In this document: positions 43,051-51,245 of the stretch, piece after piece
Position numbering within the stretch: position 1 is the stretch's first letter
How the letters are laid out: each line of letters begins with the position of its first letter
Assembly (NCBI GenBank): GCA_013329165.1
Contig: DUKV01000006.1
Coordinates: 1-52,515, forward strand
DNA from: Methanocalculus sp.
GTDB taxonomy: Archaea; Halobacteriota; Methanomicrobia; Methanomicrobiales; Methanocorpusculaceae
DNA: 52,515 nucleotides
Direction of reading: 5' to 3'
Position numbers and translations under genes: made by a program
Notes under the pieces: model-generated
Told to the model about the DNA's origin: nothing
The model's input: the letters and a program-made list of their open reading frames with translations, nothing else
Database searches by the model: none

Positions 43051-43227
43051 TCAGATTGACTTCTCTATTACTGTTGATCCCGCTCCGACGAGGATGAATA
43101 TGAAGATCAAAAGAGCTAGCAGGTATGCGTATCCCGGATCCATTATTGCTGGCAGTCCAATGAGAAGAACAAGGAAGATAACGAGGCTTATTACCCCTAT
43201 GGCGATGTCCATGAGCCATTTTTGCAT
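43051..43227 (-). CDS. 58-aa membrane miniprotein
   Basis: A short ORF (MQKWLMDIAIGVISL...) with two hydrophobic helices, about residues 8-28 and 34-51, joined by a PAIMDPGYA turn, ending STVIEKSI. No Shine-Dalgarno is seen upstream, so a leaderless start is possible. The regular two-helix pattern within an otherwise empty 390-bp gap between priL and the HD gene supports a real gene. Function unknown. Confidence 0.55.
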   Translation of the reverse strand: MQKWLMDIAIGVISLVIFLVLLIGLPAIMDPGYAYLLALLIFIFILVGAGSTVIEKSI

Positions 43228-43373
43228 ATATCTATTCTTAAGAGGAGAGGTTTAATGGTTTTCACGAAACCCATATCAAAAGCAGTTGATCTCTATCCGG
43301 ATCACCAGATTTTTATCATCAGATCCACATAGCAACCAGAGAATCTATCTCTCTCCGGGAATATCCATAATAT

Positions 43374-43919
43374 ATGGTACCAGATGATCCCCTTGCACTC
43401 CTCAAGGAACATGTCACCTCAGAGACTCTCATTGAGCATTGTGTGGCAACAGGCGCTATCATGCGGGCTCTTGCCCCCCATCTGGACGAAGATCCAGATC
43501 TTTTTGAGACGATTGGAATCCTGCATGATATCGATTATGAAGAGGTGGCTGGAGATATGGAACGTCACGGCATCGTTGGCGCGGAGATGCTTCTTCATGC
43601 AGGTGTATCTGAAGAGATAGCAGATACTGTACGGAAGCACAACCATCATCTCTTCAGAGGCCATTCAAGACCTGTTGATCTCTGTCTTCAGTCAGCAGAC
43701 AGTATATCCGGCCTTATCATCGCCTGTGCGCTTGTCAAAGGCGGGGCAATAGGTGAGGTGACGGTTAAAACCGTGAAGAAGAAGATGAAAGATAAAGGCT
43801 TTGCAGCCGGGTGCGATCGTGACAGGATACGATCGATTGAACCCATAATGGATCTCGATCTCTTTATCCAGTCGGCAATCGAAGGAGTTACACGAATCTG
43901 GAGGCGTTCTGATGACTGA
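43374..43919 (+). CDS. HD-domain phosphohydrolase
   Basis: A 181-aa metal-dependent phosphohydrolase. HD-fold residues are His in IEHCVATGAIM, the HD pair in GILHDIDYEEV, His in ERHGIVGAEM and HNHHLF, and Asp in LQSADSISGL. The substrate may be a nucleotide or phosphorylated nucleic-acid end, not specified by sequence. It overlaps the ThiN-like gene by 8 bases. Confidence 0.88.
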   Translation: MVPDDPLALLKEHVTSETLIEHCVATGAIMRALAPHLDEDPDLFETIGILHDIDYEEVAGDMERHGIVGAEMLLHAGVSEEIADTVRKHNHHLFRGHSRPVDLCLQSADSISGLIIACALVKGGAIGEVTVKTVKKKMKDKGFAAGCDRDRIRSIEPIMDLDLFIQSAIEGVTRIWRRSDD

Positions 43920-44466
43920 AAGAGATGATAAGATCGAAGTCCTCGATATACTCGGGTATGCTGTTAGTGAGCTTAAGGAGAAGATGGATCCCCGTCTTAT
44001 CCCCGAAGTTGGGAGCAACATAGTGTATGCCCGGAAGGGTGCCCGGAGCCCGGCTGATGTGGCGGGGGTTGAAGGGAGGATTGTGACGCTTCGGAAGAGT
44101 GTTCACCCGGTGGGAGAGTGTGCATTTGGTGCAAGCGACCATGTTGCACGGATTGTGCTGACAGCCATGCGCTTTGATCCCGAGATCAGATCTGCCGCTA
44201 ATATCCGGTTTACCGAGCCACTTGCAATGCTCATTGAGGATATGAGCTTCAGTGTATGCTGGTTTGACAGGGAAGACGAACCTCCTGGTATACAGACGAT
44301 GGATTGGGGTGTTGCATCATGCTGCAGGGACGAAGTCCCGGACATGATACTCGATCGCGGGGCTGTTGGTAAAGAGCCAATGATACGCATCCTTGGCACA
44401 GATCCGTCCTCGGTTGCAAACACAATCATTATGTTGTCATCGCGCATTACTACTATGGAAATTTGA
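43912..44466 (+). CDS. Stand-alone ThiN-type thiamine-phosphate synthase-like protein
   Basis: A 184-aa protein resembling the archaeal ThiN domain that usually forms the C-terminal part of ThiD-ThiN fusions. Conserved parts are DPRLIPEVGSNIVYARKGAR, ASDHVARIVLTAMRFDPEIR, and the end AVGKEPMIRILGTDPSSVAN. ThiN joins HMP-PP and HET-P into thiamine phosphate. Stand-alone versions may instead be regulators, so activity is uncertain. It overlaps the HD gene. Confidence 0.8.
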   Translation: MTERDDKIEVLDILGYAVSELKEKMDPRLIPEVGSNIVYARKGARSPADVAGVEGRIVTLRKSVHPVGECAFGASDHVARIVLTAMRFDPEIRSAANIRFTEPLAMLIEDMSFSVCWFDREDEPPGIQTMDWGVASCCRDEVPDMILDRGAVGKEPMIRILGTDPSSVANTIIMLSSRITTMEI

Positions 44467-44477
44467 GGACGATATAC

Positions 44478-44669
44478 ATGGGAATCAAACCAAGTTACAT
44501 TAAATCAATCGGAACAGGTCTCCTGGAAAAGCACGGCAGTTACTTCTCTAATGAATTCGATGAGAATAAATCCGCCGTTTCAAACCTTACCTCAATTGAG
44601 AGCAAGGGTGTGCGAAACCGTGTGGCGGGATACATTACCAGAAAAGTAAATACCAGAAGACGCAGATAA
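44478..44669 (+). CDS. rps17e: 30S ribosomal protein S17e
   Basis: A 63-aa archaeal/eukaryotic-type ribosomal protein. ATG 44478 begins MGIKPSYIKSIG, and the family block FENEFDENK-like SNEFDENKSAVSNL followed by KGVRNRVAGYITRK and an Arg-rich tail is complete. The frame opens earlier at 44463, overlapping the previous gene. It lies 8 bp before dapA. Confidence 0.95.
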   Translation: MGIKPSYIKSIGTGLLEKHGSYFSNEFDENKSAVSNLTSIESKGVRNRVAGYITRKVNTRRRR

Positions 44670-44677
44670 GCTAGCGT

Positions 44678-45565
44678 ATGATCCATGGAATAATACCAGC
44701 AATTATAACTCCTTTTCAAAGAACAGAAACGATGTCCGTTGATATCAACGGGCTTCGTTCAAACATCGAGCATCTTTTATCAGAGGGTATTGATGGAATT
44801 GTCCCCTGTGGATCGACAGGGGAATCTGCAACCCTCAGTTTTGCCGAACATGAAGAGATCATCGAAGAGGTGGTCTCAGCTGTCGGAAGCAAAATTCCTG
44901 TTATTGCCGGGACCGGTTCAAACAACACCGAAGAGGCACTGACACTTACAAAAGCTGCAAAGAAGATCGGGGCCGATGCCGCACTCGTCATCAGCCCGTA
45001 TTACAACAAACCAAACCGTGCCGGGCTTGTCAAACATTACACCAAACTGGCGGACTGCGGTCTCCCGATCATCGTCTACAATGTGCCCTCGCGGACTGGT
45101 CAGAATCTTACCCCGGATCTGATCGTTGAACTTGCCAGGAATCCGAATATTGTCGGAGTGAAAGAGGCAAGCGGCGATATCGGCCAGATCTCCCAGATTA
45201 TAGAAGAGACCCGTGAACTGGAGAGAGAGGTTCCTTTCTCTGTCCTCTCCGGAGATGATACCATGACATTGCCATTACTCGCACTGGGTGGATCCGGGGT
45301 GATCTCTGTTGCCGCAAATCTTGAGCCTGCCAGAATGGGAACTCTCTATGATGCCTGCCGGACCGGATCATTTGTCAGGGCCCAGCAGATCCATTATGAG
45401 CTCTCCCCACTCTTCCGTGGCATGTTTATTGACACGAACCCTATACCCGTGAAGAAAGGTGTGGAGTTGAGGGGAGGAGCAGCAGGCCCGCTCAGGCTTC
45501 CGCTCACCGAGCTTGACCCTGAACAGGAAGCGGTATTGAAGGAGATACTGAGTCATTATGATTAA
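44678..45565 (+). CDS. dapA: 4-hydroxy-tetrahydrodipicolinate synthase
   Basis: A 295-aa class I aldolase condensing pyruvate with aspartate semialdehyde, the first committed step of lysine synthesis. PCGSTGES (43-50), Tyr in IVYNVPSRTGQ and the Schiff-base Lys in GVKEASGD are all seen. It overlaps dapB by 8 bases. Confidence 0.97.
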   Translation: MIHGIIPAIITPFQRTETMSVDINGLRSNIEHLLSEGIDGIVPCGSTGESATLSFAEHEEIIEEVVSAVGSKIPVIAGTGSNNTEEALTLTKAAKKIGADAALVISPYYNKPNRAGLVKHYTKLADCGLPIIVYNVPSRTGQNLTPDLIVELARNPNIVGVKEASGDIGQISQIIEETRELEREVPFSVLSGDDTMTLPLLALGGSGVISVAANLEPARMGTLYDACRTGSFVRAQQIHYELSPLFRGMFIDTNPIPVKKGVELRGGAAGPLRLPLTELDPEQEAVLKEILSHYD

Positions 45566-46316
45566 GGTTGCAATTTGCGGTGCATTTGGCCGTATGGGAA
45601 CAATTATCGGAAAAATGGTTGAGGAAGATCCTGATCTCTCTTTTGTCGGCGGAATTGATATGCGGCCCGGGGAAGTATTTGGCCAGCCTGTCGTGGAATC
45701 GGACAAAATAGAACAGTTCCTCAGGGAGAAACAACCTGACTGCCTCATCGACTTTACAATCGCACGTGCATCAGTCAGGAATATTGAGATAGCAGCATCC
45801 GCAGGGGTGGCACTTGTTGTTGGAACAACCGGTTTTTCCGAGGAGGAGGAGGCACGAATCAAAAAGGTTACAGAAGGAGTTGTACCTATTGTCAAGACCA
45901 CCAACTTCAGTGTAGGCGTCAATATCTTCTGGCAGCTGATACGAAATGCAGCAGCACTCCTTCCCGATTATGACTGTGAGGTGATCGAAGCTCACCACAG
46001 ATATAAGAAAGACGCACCAAGCGGTACAGCAAAGACGATCCTGGCAATCCTTGATGAGGAGATGGGAGCACGGGAGAAGATATATGGGCGCGAGGGAATG
46101 ACCGAACGCGCAGATGAGATCGGTGTACATGTGATTCGCGGTGGCGATATCGTCGGCGATCACTCTGTTCTCTTTTCAGGTAACTATGAAACGATCGAAC
46201 TTTCTCACCGCGCGTATGATCGTGCGGTATTTGCACGTGGCGCGATCAGGGCAGCGAAATGGGTACCGGGTCAGTCTGCGGGAACATACACGATGAAAGA
46301 GGTTCTCGGGCTCTGA
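45558..46316 (+). CDS. dapB: 4-hydroxy-tetrahydrodipicolinate reductase
   Basis: A 252-aa NAD(P)H-dependent reductase. GAFGRMG (8-14) binds the dinucleotide, GTTGF is the central loop, and EAHHRYKKDAPSGTA holds the catalytic His and Lys. It follows dapA directly, consistent with one transcript. Confidence 0.97.
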   Translation: MIKVAICGAFGRMGTIIGKMVEEDPDLSFVGGIDMRPGEVFGQPVVESDKIEQFLREKQPDCLIDFTIARASVRNIEIAASAGVALVVGTTGFSEEEEARIKKVTEGVVPIVKTTNFSVGVNIFWQLIRNAAALLPDYDCEVIEAHHRYKKDAPSGTAKTILAILDEEMGAREKIYGREGMTERADEIGVHVIRGGDIVGDHSVLFSGNYETIELSHRAYDRAVFARGAIRAAKWVPGQSAGTYTMKEVLGL

Positions 46317-46380
46317 TTTCGGTGCATATATCGAAACCTATTTCTCATATTTTTTAAACATTAGTATAGGAGGAATCCAA

Positions 46381-46554
46381 TTGGTAGCTGTTATTGACAA
46401 GGAGAAATGTACTGGCTGCGAAACATGCGTTGATATCTGTCCGAGTGCCGCTATCTCGATGAAAGACGAGAAGGCTGTTGTTGATGAAGATACGTGTGTT
46501 GACTGTGAAACCTGTGTGGATGAATGCCCGGCTGAAGCCATTCACATGGAATAA
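46381..46554 (+). CDS. 2[4Fe-4S] ferredoxin
   Basis: A 57-aa ferredoxin too short for most ORF callers, starting with TTG 46381 (AGGAGG seven bases before it). Two Cys-X2-Cys-X2/3-Cys-X3-Cys-Pro motifs: CTGCETCVDICP and CVDCETCVDECP. It carries low-potential electrons, abundant in methanogenesis. It sits between dapB and asd, but has its own upstream TATA-like TTTTTTAAAC, so co-regulation with lysine synthesis is only positional. Confidence 0.93.
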   Translation: MVAVIDKEKCTGCETCVDICPSAAISMKDEKAVVDEDTCVDCETCVDECPAEAIHME

Positions 46555-46604
46555 TTCTTTTTTATCTACCCTGATCGAGTTTTACGGAATTAAAACTCTA
46601 ACGC

Positions 46605-46614
46605 TTAAATATAT
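46605..46614 (+). promoter_or_regulatory. TATA box of asd
   Basis: TTAAATATAT, 25-34 bases before the asd ATG at 46639, implying a nearly leaderless asd-alba transcript separate from dapAB. Confidence 0.45.
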
Positions 46615-46638
46615 TCTCAGCCTTACTTCTCAATACGC

Positions 46639-47655
46639 ATGATTAATGTTGGAGTTCTTGGTGCTACAGGTGCCGTTGGCCAGCGGTTTGTCCAATTACT
46701 AGCGAATCACCCATGGTTTGAACTTACCACACTCACCGCATCTGAACGGAGTGCTGGGAAACCATACGGACGGGTCGTTAACTGGAGAGTGGATGCCCCG
46801 TTCCCCGGGACTGTGGCAGATCATATCATAAGTCCGACAACAGTCGAGGCTGTGAAAGATCTTGATATCGTCTTCTCCGCACTTCCTCCGGATATTGCAA
46901 AGACCCTGGAGTCGGATGTTGCAGAAGCAGGTGTCGTCGTATGCAGTAATGCATCATCACACCGGATGGATCCAGAGGTTCCCCTGCTTATTGCTGAGAT
47001 TAATCCCGATCATACCGGTCTCATCGATCTGCAACATGACAGGGGATGTGATGGGTGTATTGTCACAAATCCAAACTGCTCGACCATTATGCTCACAACA
47101 TCACTCGCACCACTGGTACCATTGGGTATTAACGGGGTGACTGTGGCAACCCTTCAGGCGATATCGGGTGCCGGATTTGATGGTATTCCGGGCATGGCGA
47201 TATTTGATAATATCATCCCCTATATAGGATCTGAAGAAGAGAAGATGGAGAGTGAGCCCAAAAAGATTCTCGGTACGTTTAATGGCGCTGAAATCGAACA
47301 GGCAGCCTTTCCAATCAGTGCAAGCTGCAACAGAGTGCCGGTTATTGACGGGCACCTGATGTCAGTCTGGATCGATGCTGAATATGGGGCCACTGAAGCG
47401 AAGAATGCCTTTACCTGTTGGAGAGCTCCGTTCTCAGGACTGCCAACCCAGCCTGAGGAGACATTACACATCTTTGAGGAGCCTGATCGTCCCCAGACCC
47501 GGCTGGATCGAAACAGGGGTAATGGGATGACGGTTTCAATCGGCAGGATCAGGGAGGGTATCCGCTACACTGTGATGGGACATAATACAATCAGGGGGGC
47601 AGCAGGTGCGTCTGTCCTCAATGCTGAATTATTGAAAACAAAAGGATATATTTGA
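46639..47655 (+). CDS. asd: Aspartate-semialdehyde dehydrogenase
   Basis: A 338-aa NADP-dependent enzyme reducing aspartyl phosphate. [10 protein letters not shown] (7-16), the nucleophile in VTNPNCST, and the His in [12 protein letters not shown] are visible; the archaeal/fungal-type sequence lacks bacterial insertions. Its product feeds dapA and threonine/methionine synthesis, and also the ADH synthase genes at 9-10.7 kb in this window, so both operons draw on it. Confidence 0.96.
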   Translation: MINVGVLGATGAVGQRFVQLLANHPWFELTTLTASERSAGKPYGRVVNWRVDAPFPGTVADHIISPTTVEAVKDLDIVFSALPPDIAKTLESDVAEAGVVVCSNASSHRMDPEVPLLIAEINPDHTGLIDLQHDRGCDGCIVTNPNCSTIMLTTSLAPLVPLGINGVTVATLQAISGAGFDGIPGMAIFDNIIPYIGSEEEKMESEPKKILGTFNGAEIEQAAFPISASCNRVPVIDGHLMSVWIDAEYGATEAKNAFTCWRAPFSGLPTQPEETLHIFEEPDRPQTRLDRNRGNGMTVSIGRIREGIRYTVMGHNTIRGAAGASVLNAELLKTKGYI

Positions 47656-47663
47656 GGGATCAC

Positions 47664-47939
47664 ATGCAGACAGATAACACAGTATTCGTTGGTAACAAGC
47701 CGGTTATGAATTATGTACTGGCAGTCGTGACACAATTCAATAATGGCGCGGAAATGGTTGCCATCAAGGCCCGGGGAAAGGCAATCTCACGTGCAGTGGA
47801 TACCGCGGAGATTTCATTGAACCGATTCCTTGAGGGTGTTGGTAAGAAGGAGATCTGTACTTCAACAGAGGAGATTGAGACAGATACCGGCAGGACCAAT
47901 GTATCCAGTATCGAGATCATCCTCACCAGGACGCTCTGA
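47664..47939 (+). CDS. albA: DNA/RNA-binding protein Alba
   Basis: A 91-aa chromatin protein. ATG 47664 ([18 protein letters not shown]) is preferred to GTG-like starts upstream at 47652. The [19 protein letters not shown] block carries the DNA-contacting basic residues, and the end [10 protein letters not shown] is typical. Eight bases follow the asd stop, so probably co-transcribed. Confidence 0.95.
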   Translation: MQTDNTVFVGNKPVMNYVLAVVTQFNNGAEMVAIKARGKAISRAVDTAEISLNRFLEGVGKKEICTSTEEIETDTGRTNVSSIEIILTRTL

Positions 47940-48090
47940 AACAGGTTATGCCTCAGATGAATGAAGATTGAATCATCCCTTTTCCCATTTTTGGAAAGTC
48001 CTGGGATCTAATGCACATCTGGTATGATGGATGTCCCCAACCAGGTTTCCGACCAGAAACACTATACTTATAAGACACAAATATATTTTG

Positions 48091-48552
48091 ATGAAAACAG
48101 GCATAATAGTTGCGTCACTCCTTATATTCGCTCTATGTTGTATGCCTGTTGCCGCTTCCGAGCCAGGGAACAGATACAGCTATATCACCTTTGAGTCTAT
48201 TGAAATCGCTCTTGACGGTGCAGATGCAGTCGTGACTGTCCATTATTCAATCGATACAGGTGTTCAGTTATTGGTTATGCTCCTTGGAAACCAAGATCTC
48301 CGATCGAAGCTGCTCCGCTCAATGAATTTTGAAGATGCCACCATTCAGTATGCCGATCTGAACAGGGCTGTAATTGCCGTTGACGATGTTTCATTTGATT
48401 ATGGGGATGGATCATACTGGTTCCCCCGACACTCATTCATGGTTACGATTCCCGAAGTTACGATACAAACACCTCATTCTGTCAGACAGTTTGGTATGAT
48501 TCAGGAGATAGAAGAGGGAATGGGATATTTTGCTTCCCGACCACAGCAGTGA
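48091..48552 (+). CDS. Small exported protein of unknown function
   Basis: A 153-aa protein from ATG 48091 (MKTGIIVASLL); the frame extends upstream without sense. A signal peptide (1-22) ending VAASEP is followed by a beta-rich domain (SYITFESIEIALDGADAVVTV, then YGDGSYWFPRHSFMVTIPE). It has no lipobox, no cysteine after the signal and no membrane anchor, so it is likely secreted or surface-bound. I do not know the family. Confidence 0.7.
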   Translation: MKTGIIVASLLIFALCCMPVAASEPGNRYSYITFESIEIALDGADAVVTVHYSIDTGVQLLVMLLGNQDLRSKLLRSMNFEDATIQYADLNRAVIAVDDVSFDYGDGSYWFPRHSFMVTIPEVTIQTPHSVRQFGMIQEIEEGMGYFASRPQQ

Positions 48553-48595
48553 TATTTTTCTTATTCATCATCTTTTTGTGCCACCCCTCTTCCAT

Positions 48596-50059
48596 TCAGA
48601 TGCGCTCAAAATCAATAAATCCCTTCTCTGGATCGGTGTTTAAGAGGCGAACCTGGACCCTCTGACCAACCTTCAATCCATCTTCGTTCTTTACGACTCG
48701 TCCTTCTACCGGAGGATCAATGATCCTGGCATAGGTTCCTTTCTCAGAAGCTCCGGTCACAAGACCCCTGAATGTCTCACCCACCCTGTCTCTCAACAGA
48801 ACCGCACCTGCTGCTTTTCTCATAAACCGCTCCACTTTCTTTGCAGCCTTTTCTGATGCAGACAGATGTTGGGCAAGCATCGTCAGCTCATCGATATCAT
48901 ACGGGGCAGGTTGTGTCTTCAGGCTGGCTTTGATCAGCCTCTGGATGATAATATCCACATAGCGCCTGTTTGGTGCTGTGCCATGAGTATAATCTGTTAC
49001 TGCAAGGGCAAAATGGCCAACCGAATCTTCATCCGGTGCTATTGCCACATATTCCCCTGGCCCCATGAGCTTGACGATGGTGAGGGAGAGATCAGGGAAT
49101 GATTCAGGATCTTTCTTCTTCATTGCAATAAGAAATGAAGCAAGTGCCTGGACATCAGGATCAGCTGGTAATCTGTAATGGTATGAAGCTGCCTCTTCGA
49201 CAATGCCCTGCCAGTTCCTTGGAGTCCTGACAATCCGCTGGATCATCGGATATGATCGTTCATTCAGGCGGGCAACAAGTGTCCTGTTTGCGGAGATCAT
49301 AAACTCCTCTATGAGAGAATGAGCAGGACTCTCCTGTTGGATGACAAGGCCGGTGACGCTTCCTTCTACCATAACAGGCGAGGCTTCGATCGTCTCAAGA
49401 TCAAGAAATCCCTGCTTGGCTCGTTCCGCCTTCATCTTTTGAGCTGCTTCATGCTGCAGGAGGAGCTGTTCCGGGAGTGCCGGGATATCAAGGTCTTCGT
49501 AGGGAAAAACACCCTGGTTTTCGAGCCATTCTCCAACAACTTCATATACCAATTTTGCTTTGTTCCGGACGATCGCCGGATAGATCTCACCGTGACGGAT
49601 TGAGCCATCAGAAAGAACGGCATATTCGATCACAACTGCCAATTTGTCTTTCTTTGGGTGGAGAGAGGTGATATCTTCAGAGAGGCGGACCGGAAGCATC
49701 GGATAGGTTACAACACCGGTATAAATGGATGTTCCATGTTTTGCAGCGTGCCGATCTGTTGCCGATCCTTTTCCAACAAGATGATCGACATCAGCTATTG
49801 CAATTTTTACTAATATTTCGTCATCCGGCCCCCTCTCACAGAACTGTATCTGATCAATATCCATGGTGTCATGATTGTCAATTGATATCCAGAGGATAGA
49901 TCTGAGATCACGGGCAGATCTTCTCTCTTCTGGTATGATCTCGTCATTGAGTCTCTCAACTTCTGAGAGGACATTTTTTGGGAATTTTGGTGAAAAGCCA
50001 TACCGTTCCATTGCTTCGTCTGCGAGCTTCCTGAGATCCGGGGGGTTTTGGGAGGGCAT
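48596..50059 (-). CDS. RNB-domain exoribonuclease (RNase II/R family)
   Basis: A 487-aa 3'-to-5' exoribonuclease. The RNB core has the metal-binding Asp pattern SIDNHDTMDIDQIQF (53-67) and later GTSIYTGVVTYPMLP and APNRRYVDIIIQR. The C-terminal part with GETFRGLVTGASEKGTYARI then EGRVV and VQVRLLNTDPEKG is a S1-like domain. N-terminal cold-shock domains of bacterial RNase R are absent, so the enzyme is compact. RNB enzymes occur in only some archaea, alongside the exosome. Confidence 0.9.
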   Translation of the reverse strand: MPSQNPPDLRKLADEAMERYGFSPKFPKNVLSEVERLNDEIIPEERRSARDLRSILWISIDNHDTMDIDQIQFCERGPDDEILVKIAIADVDHLVGKGSATDRHAAKHGTSIYTGVVTYPMLPVRLSEDITSLHPKKDKLAVVIEYAVLSDGSIRHGEIYPAIVRNKAKLVYEVVGEWLENQGVFPYEDLDIPALPEQLLLQHEAAQKMKAERAKQGFLDLETIEASPVMVEGSVTGLVIQQESPAHSLIEEFMISANRTLVARLNERSYPMIQRIVRTPRNWQGIVEEAASYHYRLPADPDVQALASFLIAMKKKDPESFPDLSLTIVKLMGPGEYVAIAPDEDSVGHFALAVTDYTHGTAPNRRYVDIIIQRLIKASLKTQPAPYDIDELTMLAQHLSASEKAAKKVERFMRKAAGAVLLRDRVGETFRGLVTGASEKGTYARIIDPPVEGRVVKNEDGLKVGQRVQVRLLNTDPEKGFIDFERI

Positions 50060-50085
50060 AAGAAGTGAATGGGTTGTAGCTGGTG

Positions 50086-50205
50086 ATGAAGCTGTTGGAT
50101 TTGTTCATGTTCATCATCACCGGCCTTGGTTTCCTTGAGTCAGGCTCAGATCGAAGAGAGATGAAGAGGCTCCGCCTGGAACTTGAGGAGCTGAAGAGGA
50201 GATAG
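50086..50205 (+). CDS. 39-aa membrane-anchored basic miniprotein
   Basis: An ORF MKLLDLFMFIITGLGFLESG... with a hydrophobic helix (3-17) followed by a charged amphipathic helix (DRREMKRLRLELEELKRR). This membrane-helix-plus-coil design recalls small stress or regulatory proteins such as PspB, but similarity is not established. A GGTG lies just before the ATG; no strong Shine-Dalgarno. The 27 bp to the divergent RNB start would carry both promoters, which is tight. Confidence 0.4.
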   Translation: MKLLDLFMFIITGLGFLESGSDRREMKRLRLELEELKRR

Positions 50206-50297
50206 CCTATCCATATCTTTTTATATATCTCACAATATATCTTAAATGAGGGAAAATCGTGTGGGATAAAGAAGAACTGAATACCTTATTGGATATG

Positions 50298-50307
50298 TTT
50301 AAATAAT
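50298..50307 (+). promoter_or_regulatory. TATA box of the FecR-like gene
   Basis: TTTAAATAAT, 20-29 bases before ATG 50327, suggesting a leaderless message. It overlaps the end of the 15-codon ORF. Confidence 0.35.
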
Positions 50308-50326
50308 ATACTCCTGTTGTTCTTGT

Positions 50327-51103
50327 ATGGATAATCATCCTCTCTATTTGAGTCTGGTAATCCTTCTTGGATTGCTTCTTATCTGCGCACCGGCTGCTGC
50401 CCAGGCATCATCCCATACTACTATTCAGGTATATACAGATGAAACCGTGCTGGGACGAATCGTCTCGATCACCCCGGCATCTGATATCGGGGCATATGCA
50501 ATCACTATCACACGCGGAACCAGTGTGCAGCCAGCAATGGTTGGCGATACCCTCCGCCACAAGGATATCATCACTATCCAGCGTGGTTCGTTTGCGGATA
50601 TCCAGCTCGTCGATCGCAGTGATAAGACCATGCTTGGCGGAGGGACAGGGGGCACAGCAATCCTGCTTGAACGGGCAGGTGCCATGCCGGGACAGAAGCC
50701 GGTCGTTACACAGGCTCCGGCAACCAAGGGTGAAGTTGAGCTTTTAGAATTTGAAAGAGAAGAAGGGATTGTAGATATTGGCAGAATAACGTTCGTTCAG
50801 GGAAAAGCGTATATTCAGAGAAGTGCCCGTATTATTCCGGCAATAGTTGGTGAAGGCCTCTTAATCGATGATACGGTCTTTGCTGATGAGGGGGCTGAAG
50901 TGACTCTTCAGCTTGAGACATATGGATCAAAAACTGTGAAGGATGGAGGGAGGCTCATCCTTGCAGAAAAGGTAGTCCAAAAGCCAGAAGGGTTGCTTGA
51001 TCCGGTCTTCACGTTCTTTGGAGGAATATGGACGAAAGTAAAGGACGCTATCGGAAATGTTGAGGCACTGATTCCAACAGCCACAGCAGGAGTCCGGGGA
51101 TAA
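50327..51103 (+). CDS. Exported protein with two FecR-like domains
   Basis: A 258-aa protein with a signal peptide (residues 1-28, cleaved near AAAQA). Two similar beta segments follow: VQPAMVGDTLRHKDIITIQR then RSDKTMLGGGTGGTAILL (about 67-125), and IPAIVGEGLLIDDTVFADEG then LETYGSKTVKDGGRLILAEK (about 165-220). Each resembles a FecR domain: a pair of phrases where surface parameters are 'set by' repetitive strands. In bacteria FecR senses siderophores with a sigma factor; archaea lack these, so the role here must be structural or binding. The C-terminal tail contains a proposed amphipathic segment. Confidence 0.65.
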   Translation: MDNHPLYLSLVILLGLLLICAPAAAQASSHTTIQVYTDETVLGRIVSITPASDIGAYAITITRGTSVQPAMVGDTLRHKDIITIQRGSFADIQLVDRSDKTMLGGGTGGTAILLERAGAMPGQKPVVTQAPATKGEVELLEFEREEGIVDIGRITFVQGKAYIQRSARIIPAIVGEGLLIDDTVFADEGAEVTLQLETYGSKTVKDGGRLILAEKVVQKPEGLLDPVFTFFGGIWTKVKDAIGNVEALIPTATAGVRG

Positions 51104-51245
51104 TTCAGCTTGTGTTGTTTTTCTTCCTCTTCAGGTATGCAATCCAACACCCGGAATATCGATATTACTTTCTTTCCCTTTTCTCTTTTTAATTGGCGAG
51201 TGTCATTCAGAAAACCTCATCAGTCATGATATCCATCTGAAGAGT

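Noticed and set aside
43019..43219. A 66-aa His/Arg-rich protein
   Set aside because: Composition is that of a shadow frame; the two-helix membrane ORF on the same strand in another frame is a better explanation.
46338..46545. Ser/Thr/His-rich ORFs opposite the ferredoxin
   Set aside because: They are antisense shadows of the cysteine motifs of a gene with a perfect ribosome binding site.
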